Made by a program: the position numbers and the translations under genes
Notes under the pieces: generated by a model
Seen by the model: only the letters and a program-made list of their open reading frames with translations
The model's database searches: none
What the model was told of the DNA's origin: nothing
Source of the DNA: Kudoa neothunni
Lineage: Eukaryota > Cnidaria
Direction of reading: 5' to 3'
Length of the DNA: 64,000 nt
Assembly: GCA_964304625.1 (NCBI GenBank)
Contig: OZ199838.1
Location: 12,090,001-12,154,000, forward strand
Part shown: piece by piece, positions 13,089 through 25,839 of the stretch
How positions within the stretch are numbered: position 1 is the first letter of the stretch
Layout: every line of letters begins with the position of its first letter

Positions 13089-13617
13089 TTAGGGCTGCCA
13101 GCGGGATTTTAGAAAAACCCAAGGTCGAGAAAAACGCTAGTCTAAAGTACAAAAAAAAAATAGAATCATATCTATTAAAGTTTTTAATCATCTTCCCAGT
13201 CTTCAAATACGTCTACAGATATTAAATTTAAATTTATCGTCGTATTATTGCAATTTATTGGCGCGAACATCCACTCATACATAATGTCTAATATAGATCA
13301 ATATGCTCACAATGAATTAATTCATTCATAGTTCAAGATATACTTTGAAGTAACGTTAAATTTTCTAATAATGTGCGACAATGTTAATTGAACAACTATG
13401 CATTCGTGCCCCGATAAACAATCTATTGTGCTGTTGTTCAATATCGTAAATGTTTAAACCCTGCGTGATATAATCTGAGTAGGATACGTTATTAAAAATA
13501 TAAATATTAATGTTGCACACAACAAAATTTGTGTTATTGTTCAATGTTTACAGGTTTTCAATAAAAAACCAAGATTTTGAAGAAAAATGAAAAAAAAAAC
13601 AAGCAGTGGACGCCCTG
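13089..13617. mobile_element. hAT-like MITE, copy 2
   Basis: The right end carries the same CAGGGCGTCCA terminus, then CTTGGTTTTTT, as the element at 1947-2796. The left end (TAGGGCTGCCAGCGGG) is a diverged version followed by AAAAACCCAAGG. About 530 bp, non-coding. Confidence 0.55.
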
Positions 13618-15516
13618 ATTCCATTACATTGATTCTTAGTTAGTAGTCTGAGTCTTGGAAAAATTTGAAAATGTTATAAACGCTTTGCAATTATTTATTT
13701 TATATGCATTTTGTTATCATTCGACGTTGAGATAATCCTTTTTCCGCGAAAAATCTTTTTCAAGAAGGTTTTTAACTTTTGGTGCGAATTATATTTCTCC
13801 GATGATTTAAGAGTAAAAATCCTCGATGGTTTTTACATTAAATTTCTCTTGGCAGTGGCTATTCGCATGAATGGGAATATCTCCTAGAATATGTGAGATA
13901 TTAAAAATTTGATTTCACAATTGCAATAGGTTATATTTGTCCTACAAAATTTTATAAAACTTTTTGGATGCTTTTAAAAGGAGAATTTGTCCATTCAAAC
14001 CATACTTTAACCATCTCTCATGTACAAAAATCGTGCTTTTTCTTGATTTAATAACATTTCTAAATGCTTGTACACAATATTTTAGTGAATTAAATTTTAC
14101 TGTCCGCAATAAAATTGATTATTGTCATGTTAGACGTTTCCCGCACAGTGCATTGGTTGCATGCCTTGCATGGTCTCACAATTTTAATAATTGTCATATA
14201 TTGAGCGTTAATTCTCATCTGATCTGAATTGTACCATAAAATTCATAGATTTTACTATTCTCCGAAATAATTTTATACGCTAAACCGTTTGGTTACGTTG
14301 AATCTATGCGGTTAATTTAAAATGTGAATCTCCGCGAATACCCTTACCCTTTTTTGAGAACTGTACTATTTAACTCACGTTTCACTTAAATTAAATATGA
14401 TAGATATATCTATATTTATTTCTATCGCATCTTTCTTCATAACGACTATACGAGATTCGGTTAGCTTGACTCATAGCAAATGCATGTATCGTATGTTAAA
14501 TCTGAAGTTTCGATCAAATGATTATTAAATGAATTAGTCGATGTTCCCCTTTGGCTGAAGACAAAAATATGAACAATAATAACAGATAAATACCAATGCC
14601 TCAGATAGTGCCTTAAGATGACGTTTGAATCTGCTCCTTTTTGATATGTAGGTTTCGTCTCTGTCAAATATTCCAACGTGAAGATAAATAAAAATGTATG
14701 GAATAAATTCAGAGAAAAAAATTTTAAACATGAAAAGTTTCGAGAAAATAGTTTGTAATATTAGCAACGTTCAAGTTGCTTCCATATGTGATGAATTATA
14801 TGTATAGGCACGGATTTTACAATCTCGATATTTATTTTGATAAAAGACAGAAACTAATCGTAAGTGAATGGATCGTTTTCCAAGTTATGCTGAAAATTAA
14901 TTTAAAAACTCTGCAAATGATAGATTGGAATCGGAAAATGAAAGATCGAAAGCGTTGTTAAAAAATTTTCAACTCTGCAAGAATTCTTCATATCGTTCTT
15001 TTGTTACCTGAAATCCATCAGAATTGAAGGAAAACATAATGGTTACCAAATAATTACAGTCATATGATATTATAAAATACAACGAAACTTTCCATCAATT
15101 TTATACTTGCCTGGCTCTTTACTGATCTAATATTACTATGATGTATCCAAAATAAAAATTATCAAGGAGAATTGAATTAAATTAAATTTTTTGAAAATAA
15201 AATTTTGGTTTATTATTGATTTAAAAAATATGTCGCTCAATGAATTTAATAAAATTGTTTTCAAACCAAAGAGCATAGAATAAAAACATTAAAAAGATAA
15301 TAGCAACCGACCGGTAAAAACATCGTTTCATAAAAAAAAATCAGAGGTATTTCGTATTTCAGTAGGCTCATTTTTTTCTACTATTCTTAGCCACCGGAAT
15401 TAAATGTGAAAATTTCTCGTACACATGCCTCATTCGAGTTTTTAACGCACGATTTGGTAAATAATTTGAGTTAATGGTACTGGATACCGTAAATAACCTT
15501 TGAATACTGTTATTAA

Positions 15517-17858
15517 CCCATTAAGGTTTGTTGGGTCCTTTCGGGCCCCTGTTTAGGTGCCGTCTATAGAGTTTAATATTGCGACTATTAACTAGTTAAT
15601 TTCCATATAAATATATATGTGGTCCTGTTATTTAAAAATTATTTGTAAAGTTATTTATGAATTCTAAACATTTTAATATACATCTCTTTTCATCGGCCAG
15701 TACAGTTGCATATAATAGAACCATAACATAGGCTATACATCCGAAAAAATTTTTAATTTTTGTTTGTTCTCTTAAAACATATTGTCATTTAACCGTCTAA
15801 GTACCTGTAATAGAAAATAATACATAAATACCAGTTAATATTCACGTTACAATAGTGGGCCGAAAAGGGAACGATAAACCCTCGAGACATGTAGATGCTA
15901 AGTGGGATTAACATGGCTGACATTACCGAGTACATTAAACTAAGTGAAGCAATCTGTGAACTTAGCGAATATACTTTTGAAGAGGTTCCAGATATTGTAG
16001 CTCTTCCTCCAGATAATGTTGACGCCCTTACTGACTTGGAAAATAACTTATTTCCCATACAAGATAATATATTGGAAAATGATGACATCCTCGATGTTTC
16101 TGGGCGTGTCCAATTGTTTAAACTTCAAAAGCTAGAAACCAAAAGTGTTGTCAAATACAGTAATGTTAAATGGGAAAAGGTTTTACCAACCAATTCCTCC
16201 GAAACAGTTAATAAATCTATCTCGAAACCCTCGATAGACGACGCATATATTGGTAGATACCTTTCAAAATTAATTTGTATGATTTTTAGGTTCATTTGAA
16301 ACGTTCAAAAAATTTTTGGATGACAGCGTTCTGTTGCACGTTGTAAAACAGTCGAATTTGTATGCTCGACAGAAGAATAACCACTCTTTCAATCTAACTG
16401 TGTCTGAATTGAAAACCTTCATTGGGATTTTAATTCTCTCAGGTTATCATATCCTACCAAGCCAAAAAATGTATTGGGAGATGAATGAAGATTCCGGGGT
16501 TACTATTGTAAAAAAAGCTGACACTTAAAGATTTAAAGAAATAAAAAGATATATCCATTTCAACAATAATGATTGTATAAATAAATCCGATAAGTTATTT
16601 AAGATCAGGCCTTTAGTAGAAAAACTAAACCAAAACTTCAAATCATTCGGGTTCTTTGAAAAAATTTTATCCATAGACGAACAAATGGTACCGTATTGTG
16701 GAATGCATTCGGCCAAGATGTTTCTAAAGGGCAAGCCTGTTCGATTCGGTTTTAAACTTTGGATAATGGCTAGCAAAGATGGTTACATTACAGTTTTAAA
16801 ATCTATTGTGGAAAACAAGAAACTAATAAAACCTATGACGGCTTAGGTGAAAGCGTGGTGATGAATTTTATCGAGGAAATTGGTGATACCTCTGAGGTTG
16901 AAGTTTACTTTGACAATTTTTTCTCCTCGTACAGATTATTTAAACTTCTACAAGAAAACAAAGTAAATGCTACCGGTACAATTAGACTGAACCGGACAAA
17001 TCGATGTCCACTTCAGCCACCAAAACAGTTTTCCAAATTGCCAAGGGGTGCTTTTGAAGTTTATGGTGATAAACAGGGTATTTTTTGTGTTCAATGGAAT
17101 GACACAAAACCAGTGATACTGATGAGTAATTTTATGTCTTGTTTTCCTATTGGATCAGCTAAAAGATTCTCAAAAAAAGAAAAAAAATACAATAACATAA
17201 CACAGCCAAAGATTGTTAGTGATTACAATGCGAATATGGGAGGTGTCGATCTAGCTGATAACGCAATTGCAAATTACAGAATCAAAATAAAGGGTAAAAA
17301 ATGGTACTGGCCATTATTCATTAATCTTATTTCCATGTGTGTCACCAATTCATGGAAAATAATGCGCCACTTTAATAACCCCACAATAACATTAATTCAA
17401 CATACACGCGAAATTGTTGCCAATCTAATAACTCCACAACGGTATTTAATTATGAGGAAGAGGTCTCGATTGCAGTTGAATATTTCAATGAATATGTGTT
17501 CTGGAGTCGTACTTGTGAGTGATGCCAACAAAAGACGACTCAGATGTGTTGTGTGCCACAAGAAAACATACCTTTATTGTGAGGGGTGTTCATCGAGACT
17601 TCATCTTAAATGTTCAAATACTTTTCATTCGGATAAATATATTTAAAAAAAACTTGATTAATAAATTAAATATTTGTGTTTTATTTCGCACATGCACTTT
17701 TCGGGAGTTTATTGGGTCCTTTTTGGCCCTTCAGAAAATTTGTTGTGTATCTCTCAGCTTTGTCATAATTTAAAAAATTTAAGATTATTTAGGCATTTTT
17801 GAAAAATACTTAACACATTATTTTTTTTATAATTTCTAAACGGTAGAATTTTAATGGG
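15517..17858 (+). mobile_element. piggyBac transposon (2342 bp) with TTAA duplication
   Basis: Flanked by TTAA at 15513-15516 and 17859-17862. The 8 bp TIRs are identical: CCCATTAA on the left, TTAATGGG on the right. Subterminal near-palindromes GGGTCC-GGGCCC (about 15533) and GGGTCC-TGGCCC (about 17714) lie in the same orientation near each end. The transposase gene runs on the plus strand between them. The insertion lies within the right arm of the surrounding long-inverted-repeat element. Confidence 0.9.
15895..17646 (+). pseudogene. piggyBac transposase, disrupted
   Basis: Cut-and-paste transposase of the piggyBac/PGBD family. Start taken at 15895, or at the in-frame ATG at 15913. The N-terminal segment is followed by a 37 bp intron (16253-16289) that restores phase into FETFKKFLDDSVLLHVV, the start of the conserved DDE_Tnp_1_7 region. 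Catalytic acidic residues are present: SIDEQMVPY (first Asp), VYFDNFFSSY (second) and NMGGVDLADN (third). The C-terminal cysteine-rich finger CVVCHKKTYLYCEGC ends the protein. Damage: an in-frame TAA at 16526-16528 where the family usually has a Ser before RF-EI, and a one-base loss in a T run near 16798 that shifts frame between GYIT and FKIYCGK. Reading resumes as YDGLGESVVMNFIEE. With only two lesions it is probably fairly young but no longer autonomous. Confidence 0.9.
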
Positions 17859-18030
17859 TTAACTCAAGAAAAGTACGATTATATGCATAAGAGACGATTA
17901 AAGTATGGTTTTAATGGAAAAATTTTCTACAATTTTTTTTAGGAAAAATATAGCCTATTGTAATTGTAAAATAAAATTTTTAATATCTCGCATATTCTAG
18001 GAGATATTCCCATCCACGCAAATAGCCACG

Positions 18031-19684
18031 TCCATTTCTTTTTTCAAATCTAGCTAATGATATCTCTACAAGTAACGATGTGTTTATTTCCTAACTGCGA
18101 CTTCAGATTCACTTCTAACGATGTTTCACTAAAGAATATTTTTCATTATAGTTCCCCTCTAATGCTGAGATTCTCAACCGGGGATAAATTTTAAATGACA
18201 GGGGATACTCAAAGTGACATTAAAATTAGATAGAGGCAATTCTTGATCAATAAAATCATCATCCGTTTCTGAATTATTGAAGAGGGACTGTCATTGCGCC
18301 ATTGTTATTTCTATGAATTAGAGCGGATATCATTATAAACCACATTACTATGTATCTACAACATGTGTCTATGTTTATCCTTCATTCCGCAACTAGCTAC
18401 CAAATGGATGTAACTATAAAAACTTATTAATTGTTTAATCGTGGTAAAAAAGGAAAGAAAACGCTTAATTTAATCACACGGTCAAAGCAAAATGTACGTA
18501 CGACCGGTCCATCACTGTATATCTCTGGTACCGGATAATTCCTTCATGACAGTGACTATATTTGGGGCTATGAATTTTTCAAAAATTTTTTTATATATTA
18601 TTATAAAATTCTATTTTTCAACCTAACTTTAACCGACCTAGTTTTTTATAATTTTTTAATAATTTGGAAATGTTTATGGTTTGATACATTCGATCACCCC
18701 GATATCAACAATAGATACGCAACTCCCATTAGAATCTAACACATAAATTATTCATTTTTGTAAGAAGTAAAATATATTTATTAATTGTTTATTACTTCAA
18801 TCAACCATAAAATATTGTGTTTTAACGAAATCCGGCGTTCAATAACCTTAAATAAGTCTTGAAAACATTCAATATTACAACGCTTATCATCAAGGGATGA
18901 AAAAAATTACAGAAAAATTTTTAATATTTATATATGGTCAAATGTTATGCTTTTTTTATAAAACCAATCGTCCTTAAATATATACCTCTCAATCACCTAA
19001 TCGATTTCACGTTCGGAGGAATTGAATTGAGTTCCTATCTTTAACATTTTCAAGCTCAGAAATCAGAGTAGTGCAGCACTATTGACGCGGCCACAATTAT
19101 TCTCTTCTCAAAAGTTTAATTTACAAAAAATGGTTTTATACCTTCCAAAAATAATACACCTGATTATATGGTACCAATATCTCCATCAAAAACTTAATTG
19201 TTTAAAATTGATCAATAATTATAAAAAAATTAAATTGATTAAAAATAATTTGAAACATAAAGTTTTATGGTAATATATAAAATAATTCTCGTAAAACTCA
19301 TTATCTGAGATTTAGCCGCTCCCATTTGTAAATTCAATTTTGTCGAATCCTCAATTTTATTTTGCAAAGTTAATGTACAAATTAATCTTTTACAATTTCT
19401 ACACATCCTTATTCGTCTGTCTAATTTTATCATTTCCCTCATTACTTACCCGTTTATTTGGAATCGTGTTACCGAATTACATCCTAAAATAAACACGATG
19501 GACAATACTTTAAAAATTTGACAATTAAAATCGACTGTGACCAAAAATTACAAACCAAAGTTATGATTATTTCAAACGCTGTTAGAGTAAATAATTTAGA
19601 ATCAAAAAATCAACAATAACAAAAAGAAATAACACAACCGGTTCGATTAGGTATCAGACAAAATATTATGTATTACAAATTCAT
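18031..19684. other. Intergenic with a hAT-like end fragment
   Basis: Near 18165 lies GAGATTCTCAACCGGGGATAAATTTT, typical of a hAT terminus. A similar sequence occurs near 36290 (GAGATTCCCAACCG...ATTTATCCCC). No partner end was found. The rest is plain AT-rich spacer up to the RanBP1 stop. Confidence 0.35.
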
Positions 19685-20529
19685 CTATTCATTTTTAACT
19701 ATAGCTGGCGTTTCTTCAGTGGTGGCGTTAGAAGTGGGATTAGGTTTTGCATTTTCCTGTTTACTAGCAGCGACAATTTTTTCGATTTCCTCCTCAATTT
19801 TTTTGATACTTTCTGGTATTGGATCTGTGCACAAATCAAAAATGGTTTTAAAAGTTTGCGCATCTAAATCAAGGATAGGATAAAAACGGGCGTAACTAAT
19901 AACAATAGACCACCTTTCACTGAACTGAATCTGCAGGCAAAAGTTTCTCGAGTTGATGTACCATCACAATTGTCGGCAAGTGTGCTCCACACCCAGGCTT
20001 TTTCATTTGTGGCCATAGGTTTGAGTTCCATTCCTTTCAGAACTATATGAATGAATCAATTATTGCTACGAACAAAATATGATCGATTACTGTAATGATT
20101 CGCACAGAGTTTAAGTGTCTTATCGCGTCGCATAACTATTCTAAACTTATCGGAGTCGTTGACGCGGACAATCTTCATGATACCAGTACCTCTTTCCTTG
20201 TATTGAGGTTGATCTTCAGAAGTATCATATCGATAGATTTTAGCTCGCCTAAACAAAGAATAAAATAAATAATTATACATCTGTAAAACTCTAGTGAGAC
20301 ATACAATTTTGTTATTTCAACAAAATTTTTCTCGCCATCATCCAACGTGGTGGCTTCCAATTTAGCAACAGGCTCAAACGAGGCTGTGCATTCCTCAGTA
20401 GTTTCAGGTTCGGTAGGCTTTTCGTCATTTTTATTAGCAGCCGAATCTGCAACAGGGGTCTCAACCTTTTTCTACAGTTTATTAATGAAAACGTTGAATT
20501 TATTAAAGCCTCACTGGTTCCTCAGTCAT
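19685..20529 (-). CDS. RANBP1: Ran-binding protein 1
   Basis: Binds Ran-GTP in the cytoplasm and, with RanGAP, promotes GTP hydrolysis so that export complexes fall apart. Five exons: 20529-20515, 20465-20305, 20248-20091, 20042-19926, 19863-19685, summing to 630 nt (209 aa) with consistent phases; introns 46-62 bp. After an acidic, Glu/Thr-rich N terminus (about 1-45) comes a single Ran-binding domain: [37 protein letters not shown], then [18 protein letters not shown], the WVW loop being diagnostic. A Lys/Glu-rich tail ([18 protein letters not shown]) matches the C-terminal helix that holds the nuclear export signal in vertebrate RanBP1. The first coding exon is only 15 nt. The last donor (ttca|gttcag) is less certain than the others. 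One domain only, so this is RanBP1 rather than RanBP2 or RanBP3. Confidence 0.95.
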
Positions 20530-23104
20530 TCCCACGAGATGGACGATTCATCCCGACAATTGTGCTGCAGGTTTGTCTCATGCTCGGATATTGCGTGACC
20601 GTCTGTTATTTGTCTGAGTGCCGCTTCTATTTAGTCATTAGCAAAATTTTTAAAAAATTTAACATTCAATAGATATAATTTAATATGTTTTGTGTTCAAT
20701 GTTGTTTTGTTGATATAACGATTAGCATTGCGTAGATCCCAAATAATTACAAAATCAAATTATTAACTATAATAGTTTTATTTGATTATATTTATACGTG
20801 AATATAAGAATTGTATGGCAGTAATCAAAAAACGCGTTGAACAAAAAAGTCATCTTGGAGTATCTTAAGTTCAAAGGTTACGCTCTAATCTCCTGAGTGA
20901 GCCGTAAAATTTACATTTTCTATAAGAAAATAAGGAGTAATGATGATATGCTTTTTTTGAAAATTAAAATCAAAAATATATTGTTCATTTATTAGGATTT
21001 AAGGTAGTGCGTTTTTTATCAACACGGAAAACCGACAATTTACACCGGTGCTTACACGCATAAAAAATTTTGTATAGTGGCAATAACTACTTATTGCTTT
21101 TCTCAATGTATCATTAACACGAGAAAGAGTCTTTTATTCGAAGAAACAAGACGCATTATAATATAGTCTGATTTTTCTGTAAAATTTGATTTTGCTAATA
21201 AAACAAATTGGTTTAAGTTTTTCAACATTTCATATCTGTTTATTCCACACAAGAAGATTAATTTTGGTAGGAAAGTAAAATATTATTAAAACTAATTTTT
21301 TATATGATGTTCAAATAATATTTTGGATGTTTTGTACAATATAGAGCTGAATAAATTAGGTGTATAATTTTTGGGAGGTTTTTCATGTTTACTTTCGATA
21401 TCATGAAAAGCATTATTTCAGGAGTAATTCTGAGTGCATATGCAATATAGAATATCAAAGGATTATAATAAATTTTAGGTCAAATTAATACGTGCAATAA
21501 TCTTCCTTTATGCGAGAACGGTGCGCTTTGATAACAAACACATATGGGATTCGTTAATCGTTACCATAAATCGAATCATGACATATTTTAGATATATAGT
21601 TAAGATATATTGAAATTTTGAGGTATAATGATTATTAACCCTCTAACAGATGAAAAAAACAACCACCCTACAGGGGGCTTTGGGGAAAAAAGACACCAGA
21701 ATCTTTTTCTTTTAATGTATTTATAAAATTATTATAAAGTTATGAGAAAAACGTGAGTAAATTCTGCCTAAGGAATATTGAGAAAACAATTAGTTATTGC
21801 ATAACTAATCCTCGGTGATCTGCTTCGGTAAGATTAGATATTATTTCGTAATAACTCGTGATTAGAGCGTATAGTATGTTTAGCCTCATTTGAAATATGG
21901 CAAACAAAAATCTCAATGAAAAATAAAATATAAATTCTAACAAAGACGCTCTCTGCGGCAAAAATGCAGAAGAGTGACCGTAATCAAAAACAGCCACGGC
22001 GAATCAAATCGACCATGATGAATTATTTATTTTAATTTATTTTTTAGTTTTGATTCAACATGAATTTACATTTAATATTATCATTCAGATATATACGATA
22101 GTTGTTGTAATCTATTATGTATCTCCTAGTCCCTCGTGATCATTTTTACAGGCCATAACACTCAGTTGAGTAAAGCATTCTTAATGTATTCTAAAATTTA
22201 AGTGTGGCGACTGATTTCTATGCGTTGTCACAATTTCTCCTTAGCGGCTACCTGTTATTAAATACAGGAATTTATAAGAACGAGAATTTCATGTTTAGTA
22301 CAAACCTTAGATAATCAATTGTAGCAAATGTTTAATGTCAGTATCGAATATATATTATTTTACGAAATTCAGGCATTCCTACTATAAACTGTTTAATAAA
22401 TATCAAAATTCAAATTTATAATTGTAGGATTAATTATCGATCCAACTATAACCTTTCATTGGTGAATGCTGCCACTGTTCTACAATTTACCTTTAATTTA
22501 TTAAAAGATTATTTATTTGGAGATATTTGTCGTTATCAGGGTTAATAACATGGATACTTTTGTTTGTTCTAGGTAATAAACCTTGGCGTCACAATACTTG
22601 TTGAAACGACGGCTTACGACATATATGACACCACGTAATTAATCGGATTATCTAGAATAATAATTATTCAATTTCTTAGGCAGAATCTTTCAAAATCTTC
22701 CATATCGTTTTGTAATAATTTTTTTCATTCATTGAACTAAAAAATTCTTAGGTCTTTAAACCCCGACGGACTCTGGAGTAAATAAGAAATTTTGTTTGAT
22801 AAAATATAATCAATATTCCACATAAAATTTTGTATGAATCTATTTATTAAAATAATTTAGGATAACAGACGAAACTTTAAGTATCTCAGATAATTATTAA
22901 ATATTCTATGAAAAAATTAAAATCCTTTTAGGATTTTAAAGGTCCCAAGCCCCTTAGAGGAATAATAGATATAATTTACGAAAAATATTAAACTTGTAAA
23001 GAAATTTAAGTAATAAAAAAAATTCTCTCCATTTGTAAACTTGCATGACTCCTCAAGAATAAATTGCTTGGTATATGAATGATATAATAATTTTACGGCC
23101 ATAT
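20530..23104. other. Intergenic; possible piggyBac-type MITE at about 21639-22541
   Basis: No gene recognised. TTAA-CCCTCTAAC at 21635 and GGG-TTAA at 22539-22545 face each other about 900 bp apart, which would fit a piggyBac-type MITE, but the inverted match is short. The remainder is AT-rich without notable reading frames. Confidence 0.3.
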
Positions 23105-23105
23105 A

Positions 23106-25330
23106 CAGTCGTCTCTGGATATTGCGCACTAAATCAGAGAATTCAAGTTTGGGCGGAAACAAAATTGTAGGCAAATATCCGGATAATGAGAATATCTTTA
23201 AGTAAAACGTTTGTAGAATTTTACTGAAATAACTAATGCATTCATTTAAAATAGTTCGTTGTGGGTTTTATGACAACTTTATCTGTTTATATATTGGAAA
23301 TTTTATTTTAGATTGTGTAGAGTATTGTCAACGTCGTCGTTCTTGATGACTGTAGAAGCTTTGATTGATGTTTCATACGATTCGGCTATTCGTATATCAT
23401 CTAGTGATGGGTCGTCCATTCTTAGTGCCGAATTTCTAACGAAATCGTCTGGTGGTGTGTCGGTGATTCTGACGTCTCGGATAGCTTTTCAAGCGTATGC
23501 AGCGTTACAATCCTTATTGGCGCAATGAAAATTGCATTTTTCGGCTTTCCCTCTAAGCTCTGAAATACATTCAGTGTATGTTTCGCTAGGCTTCTTTGAC
23601 GTTTTGCTAAGGTTGATGAGGGTGACAAGTGGATGAGTTTACTTTTCCCAATATTTTGAGAGCGCTGAGATGATGTCATCATAATTTTTTGGCATCTAGC
23701 TCTTGTAACAGCTCATAGGTGTCTTTTCCAGATCACACTAGAAAGATTGCCCCTTCATGTATAGGGTTGCTTATGCCATATGCGGTGAAATGTTGCTCCA
23801 TCCGGCCAAGATAAGTCGACCATGCTTCGCCCTTCGCGTCGAAAGAAGGAAAGCTGGAAGTGTTGTTGTCGTGATCAGTTTTGTTTGTTCTGGACGTTAG
23901 GAAAAGTGACATCATTTTTCCCATTAGTCTTTCCTGGTTTTTTTGGTTCCCCTCGGTGAGTTCCAGTATTAAGGTTTGCAATTCTTTGTTCATAGCTTTG
24001 ATTCAGGTTCAATATGTTCATTGCACCACTGTTATGTTTCTTAAGTGGACTTACCCAAAATATAGAATAACACACGCGGCCCAACTGGGTCCAGTAAAAT
24101 AATACTAAGGGGGCTTTAGCGGGACGGATAGGCCGCCAATAATAAGCAGTTATGGCTAATCCTTAACAGATTATGTGAAAATTAAATAGATCATCTGGAA
24201 CTTCTGTCTTAAAAAGCTTTTCCAATGCATGTATCGAATATGTGGTTGAAATTTTCTCACAAGTTTATCTTCATCTAAACTGTATTGATCATATGAGAAA
24301 ACTCTATTAATAGGACAAAGTTCTAAATAATTTGTAGACGTTATCATAATTTTAATCTGATTATATATATATAATTTTATAATTCTCTGGTACAGTTACC
24401 ATTAATGGTGACTTTGTTTGAATAGAAGATGCCATTTTCAATATTATCGTAAAATAATATATCTAACTAGATTAAAAAATTGTAACATTTAAAATAAAGT
24501 GTTCCATCATCAATAGAGTTTTCGTGATTAATGTGAAAACATCCGTTAAATGTCTAAATATAACCTCATTTTATGCTTATTAATGTTAAAATTCTATTTA
24601 TTAATATTTCTAAAATAAAAATTGATTTTCCACCAAATCCTAAGAATGGAATACTTGAAATAGGGAGTCAACAGTTTATTATTCTAGAATGAAAATGAAC
24701 ATGTTGAAAAAAATACATAAACTAAAAAAATATAATTATATTAAAAATATTATTTTTAACAAACTTATGTATATTAAACTCGTTAAATATAACAAATTAA
24801 TAATAGGAATCAAGTGGATATTGTTTGATTAAAAATAAGGAGAGTATCAGATGATAAAACAAATATAAACATAAATGACTTATTTTAATACGATTAAGAA
24901 ATACATTTATTATAACAAATCAACTATTTGAAGGGAAAATTATCGGAATTTATATATTAACAACAATTCTCTTGGAGTTGCGCAAAATTTAGATTTTAAT
25001 TAAAAGCATTAAACTTAAATAAAGACAGTTTTAATCATTTATTAAATAGATCTCAAATAGGTATTTAACAATTGTTAAAATTAACATAATTTGTGTTGCT
25101 GCGCACGCGCCAGCTGCGCGATATCCAGAGTATACATTGAATGGGGAGACATTTTGCTGTGCAATATAAAGAAAGTGCACAATATCCAGGTTTTGCCATA
25201 TAGAATAAAATTAATAATTTTTTTTGTATTATATGGAATTATATATAACTGGTATTGATTATTGTTGAAGAATAAAATAAGTTTATTATATATTAATATC
25301 AACTCACTACGCAATATCCAGAGACGACTA
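23106..25330. mobile_element. pogo/Tigger-like element interrupted by retroelement DNA
   Basis: Inverted ends AGTCGTCTCTGGATATTGCG match exactly over 20 bp (from about 23107 and back from about 25329) and are flanked by TA. The ends resemble those of 2813-3722. The inside contains a gypsy gag fossil (about 23290-24110). At 25083-25190 there are further GATATCCAGAG/AATATCCAGG fragments, suggesting a second, older copy of a related end. No pogo transposase seen. Confidence 0.65.
23290..24110 (-). mobile_element. Ty3/gypsy-type gag fossil
   Basis: The minus strand carries a Gag-like segment with the motif KGEAWSTYLGRMEQHF, typical of the capsid region of animal Ty3/gypsy elements. It continues into a downstream Gag-like stretch in more than one frame. 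It is broken, with several breaks. Only the gag part is recognised; no pol or clear LTR pair is seen beside it. It lies within the pogo-like element 23106-25330, so it arrived later than that element. A GC-rich block at 24070-24095 just upstream (in gag orientation) has a diverged relative near 30425. Confidence 0.6.
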
Positions 25331-25342
25331 TAATCCTTGTAT

Positions 25343-25839
25343 CAGGGGTCACAAAATTACGTCCCGCGGTGTCCCCCTTAAAATTTGAATACGCATGCGG
25401 CACGGCCTAATTTCAGGTACGCCTGTAGAATTAATAGGGCGACCTGGAAGCAGTGTCAGATTGAGCTTATGCTAATAAGAAATTAGCAAAATTTTATCAT
25501 TTTGTACAAAATACCAAAGTAAATCGATATAATAATATTAAATAAAAGAAAAACTATGTTTATAAGAATATTTTATTTCTTTTTGGACCCTCCAGGGTAT
25601 GCATTGCATACGCTGATGCCAGGGGCCGGATTTATTTGGTGCCTCACAAGAAAAAACCTTTATCAAACATGAATCCATTCCATGTTTACACTCAAAAAGA
25701 TTCATAATTTTGTTATATTTATATAATTTTTGTTTCATTTTTATAATTGTTCGGTTTCCAAATAAAAATTTAATTCGGCCCTCGAAGCCTATGAAGATCT
25801 AAAATGCGGCCCGCCAGTCAAAAACTTTGGTGACCCCTG
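25343..25839. mobile_element. h​AT (Charlie-like) MITE
   Basis: CAGGGGTCAC on the left; on the right GTGACCCCTG ends at 25839. Inside the right end runs TGACTGGCGGGCCGC, a subterminal pattern common in Charlie-type hAT elements. Candidate 8 bp target duplications CCTTGTAT and CCTGATAT match at 6 of 8 positions. It starts 12 bp after the pogo-like element ends. No transposase. Confidence 0.75.

Larger units (their letters stand above)
13853..18030. mobile_element. Long-inverted-repeat DNA element, split by a piggyBac insertion
   Basis: The left arm from 13853 (CAGTGGCTATTCGC...) and the right arm ending near 18030 match as inverted repeats over roughly 175-200 bp, with blocks such as GGGAATATCTCCTAGAATATG nearly identical. 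The right arm is interrupted exactly at the TTAA where the piggyBac element sits; similarity to the left arm seems to resume, weakly, on the far side (before 15513). Without the insert the element would be about 1.8 kb. No transposase is recognised inside, and superfamily is uncertain. It is older than the piggyBac insertion. Confidence 0.7.

Noticed and set aside
14461-14767. Two overlapping minus-strand frames inside the long-inverted-repeat element
   Set aside because: Both are hydrophobic, AT-driven and lack transposase motifs.
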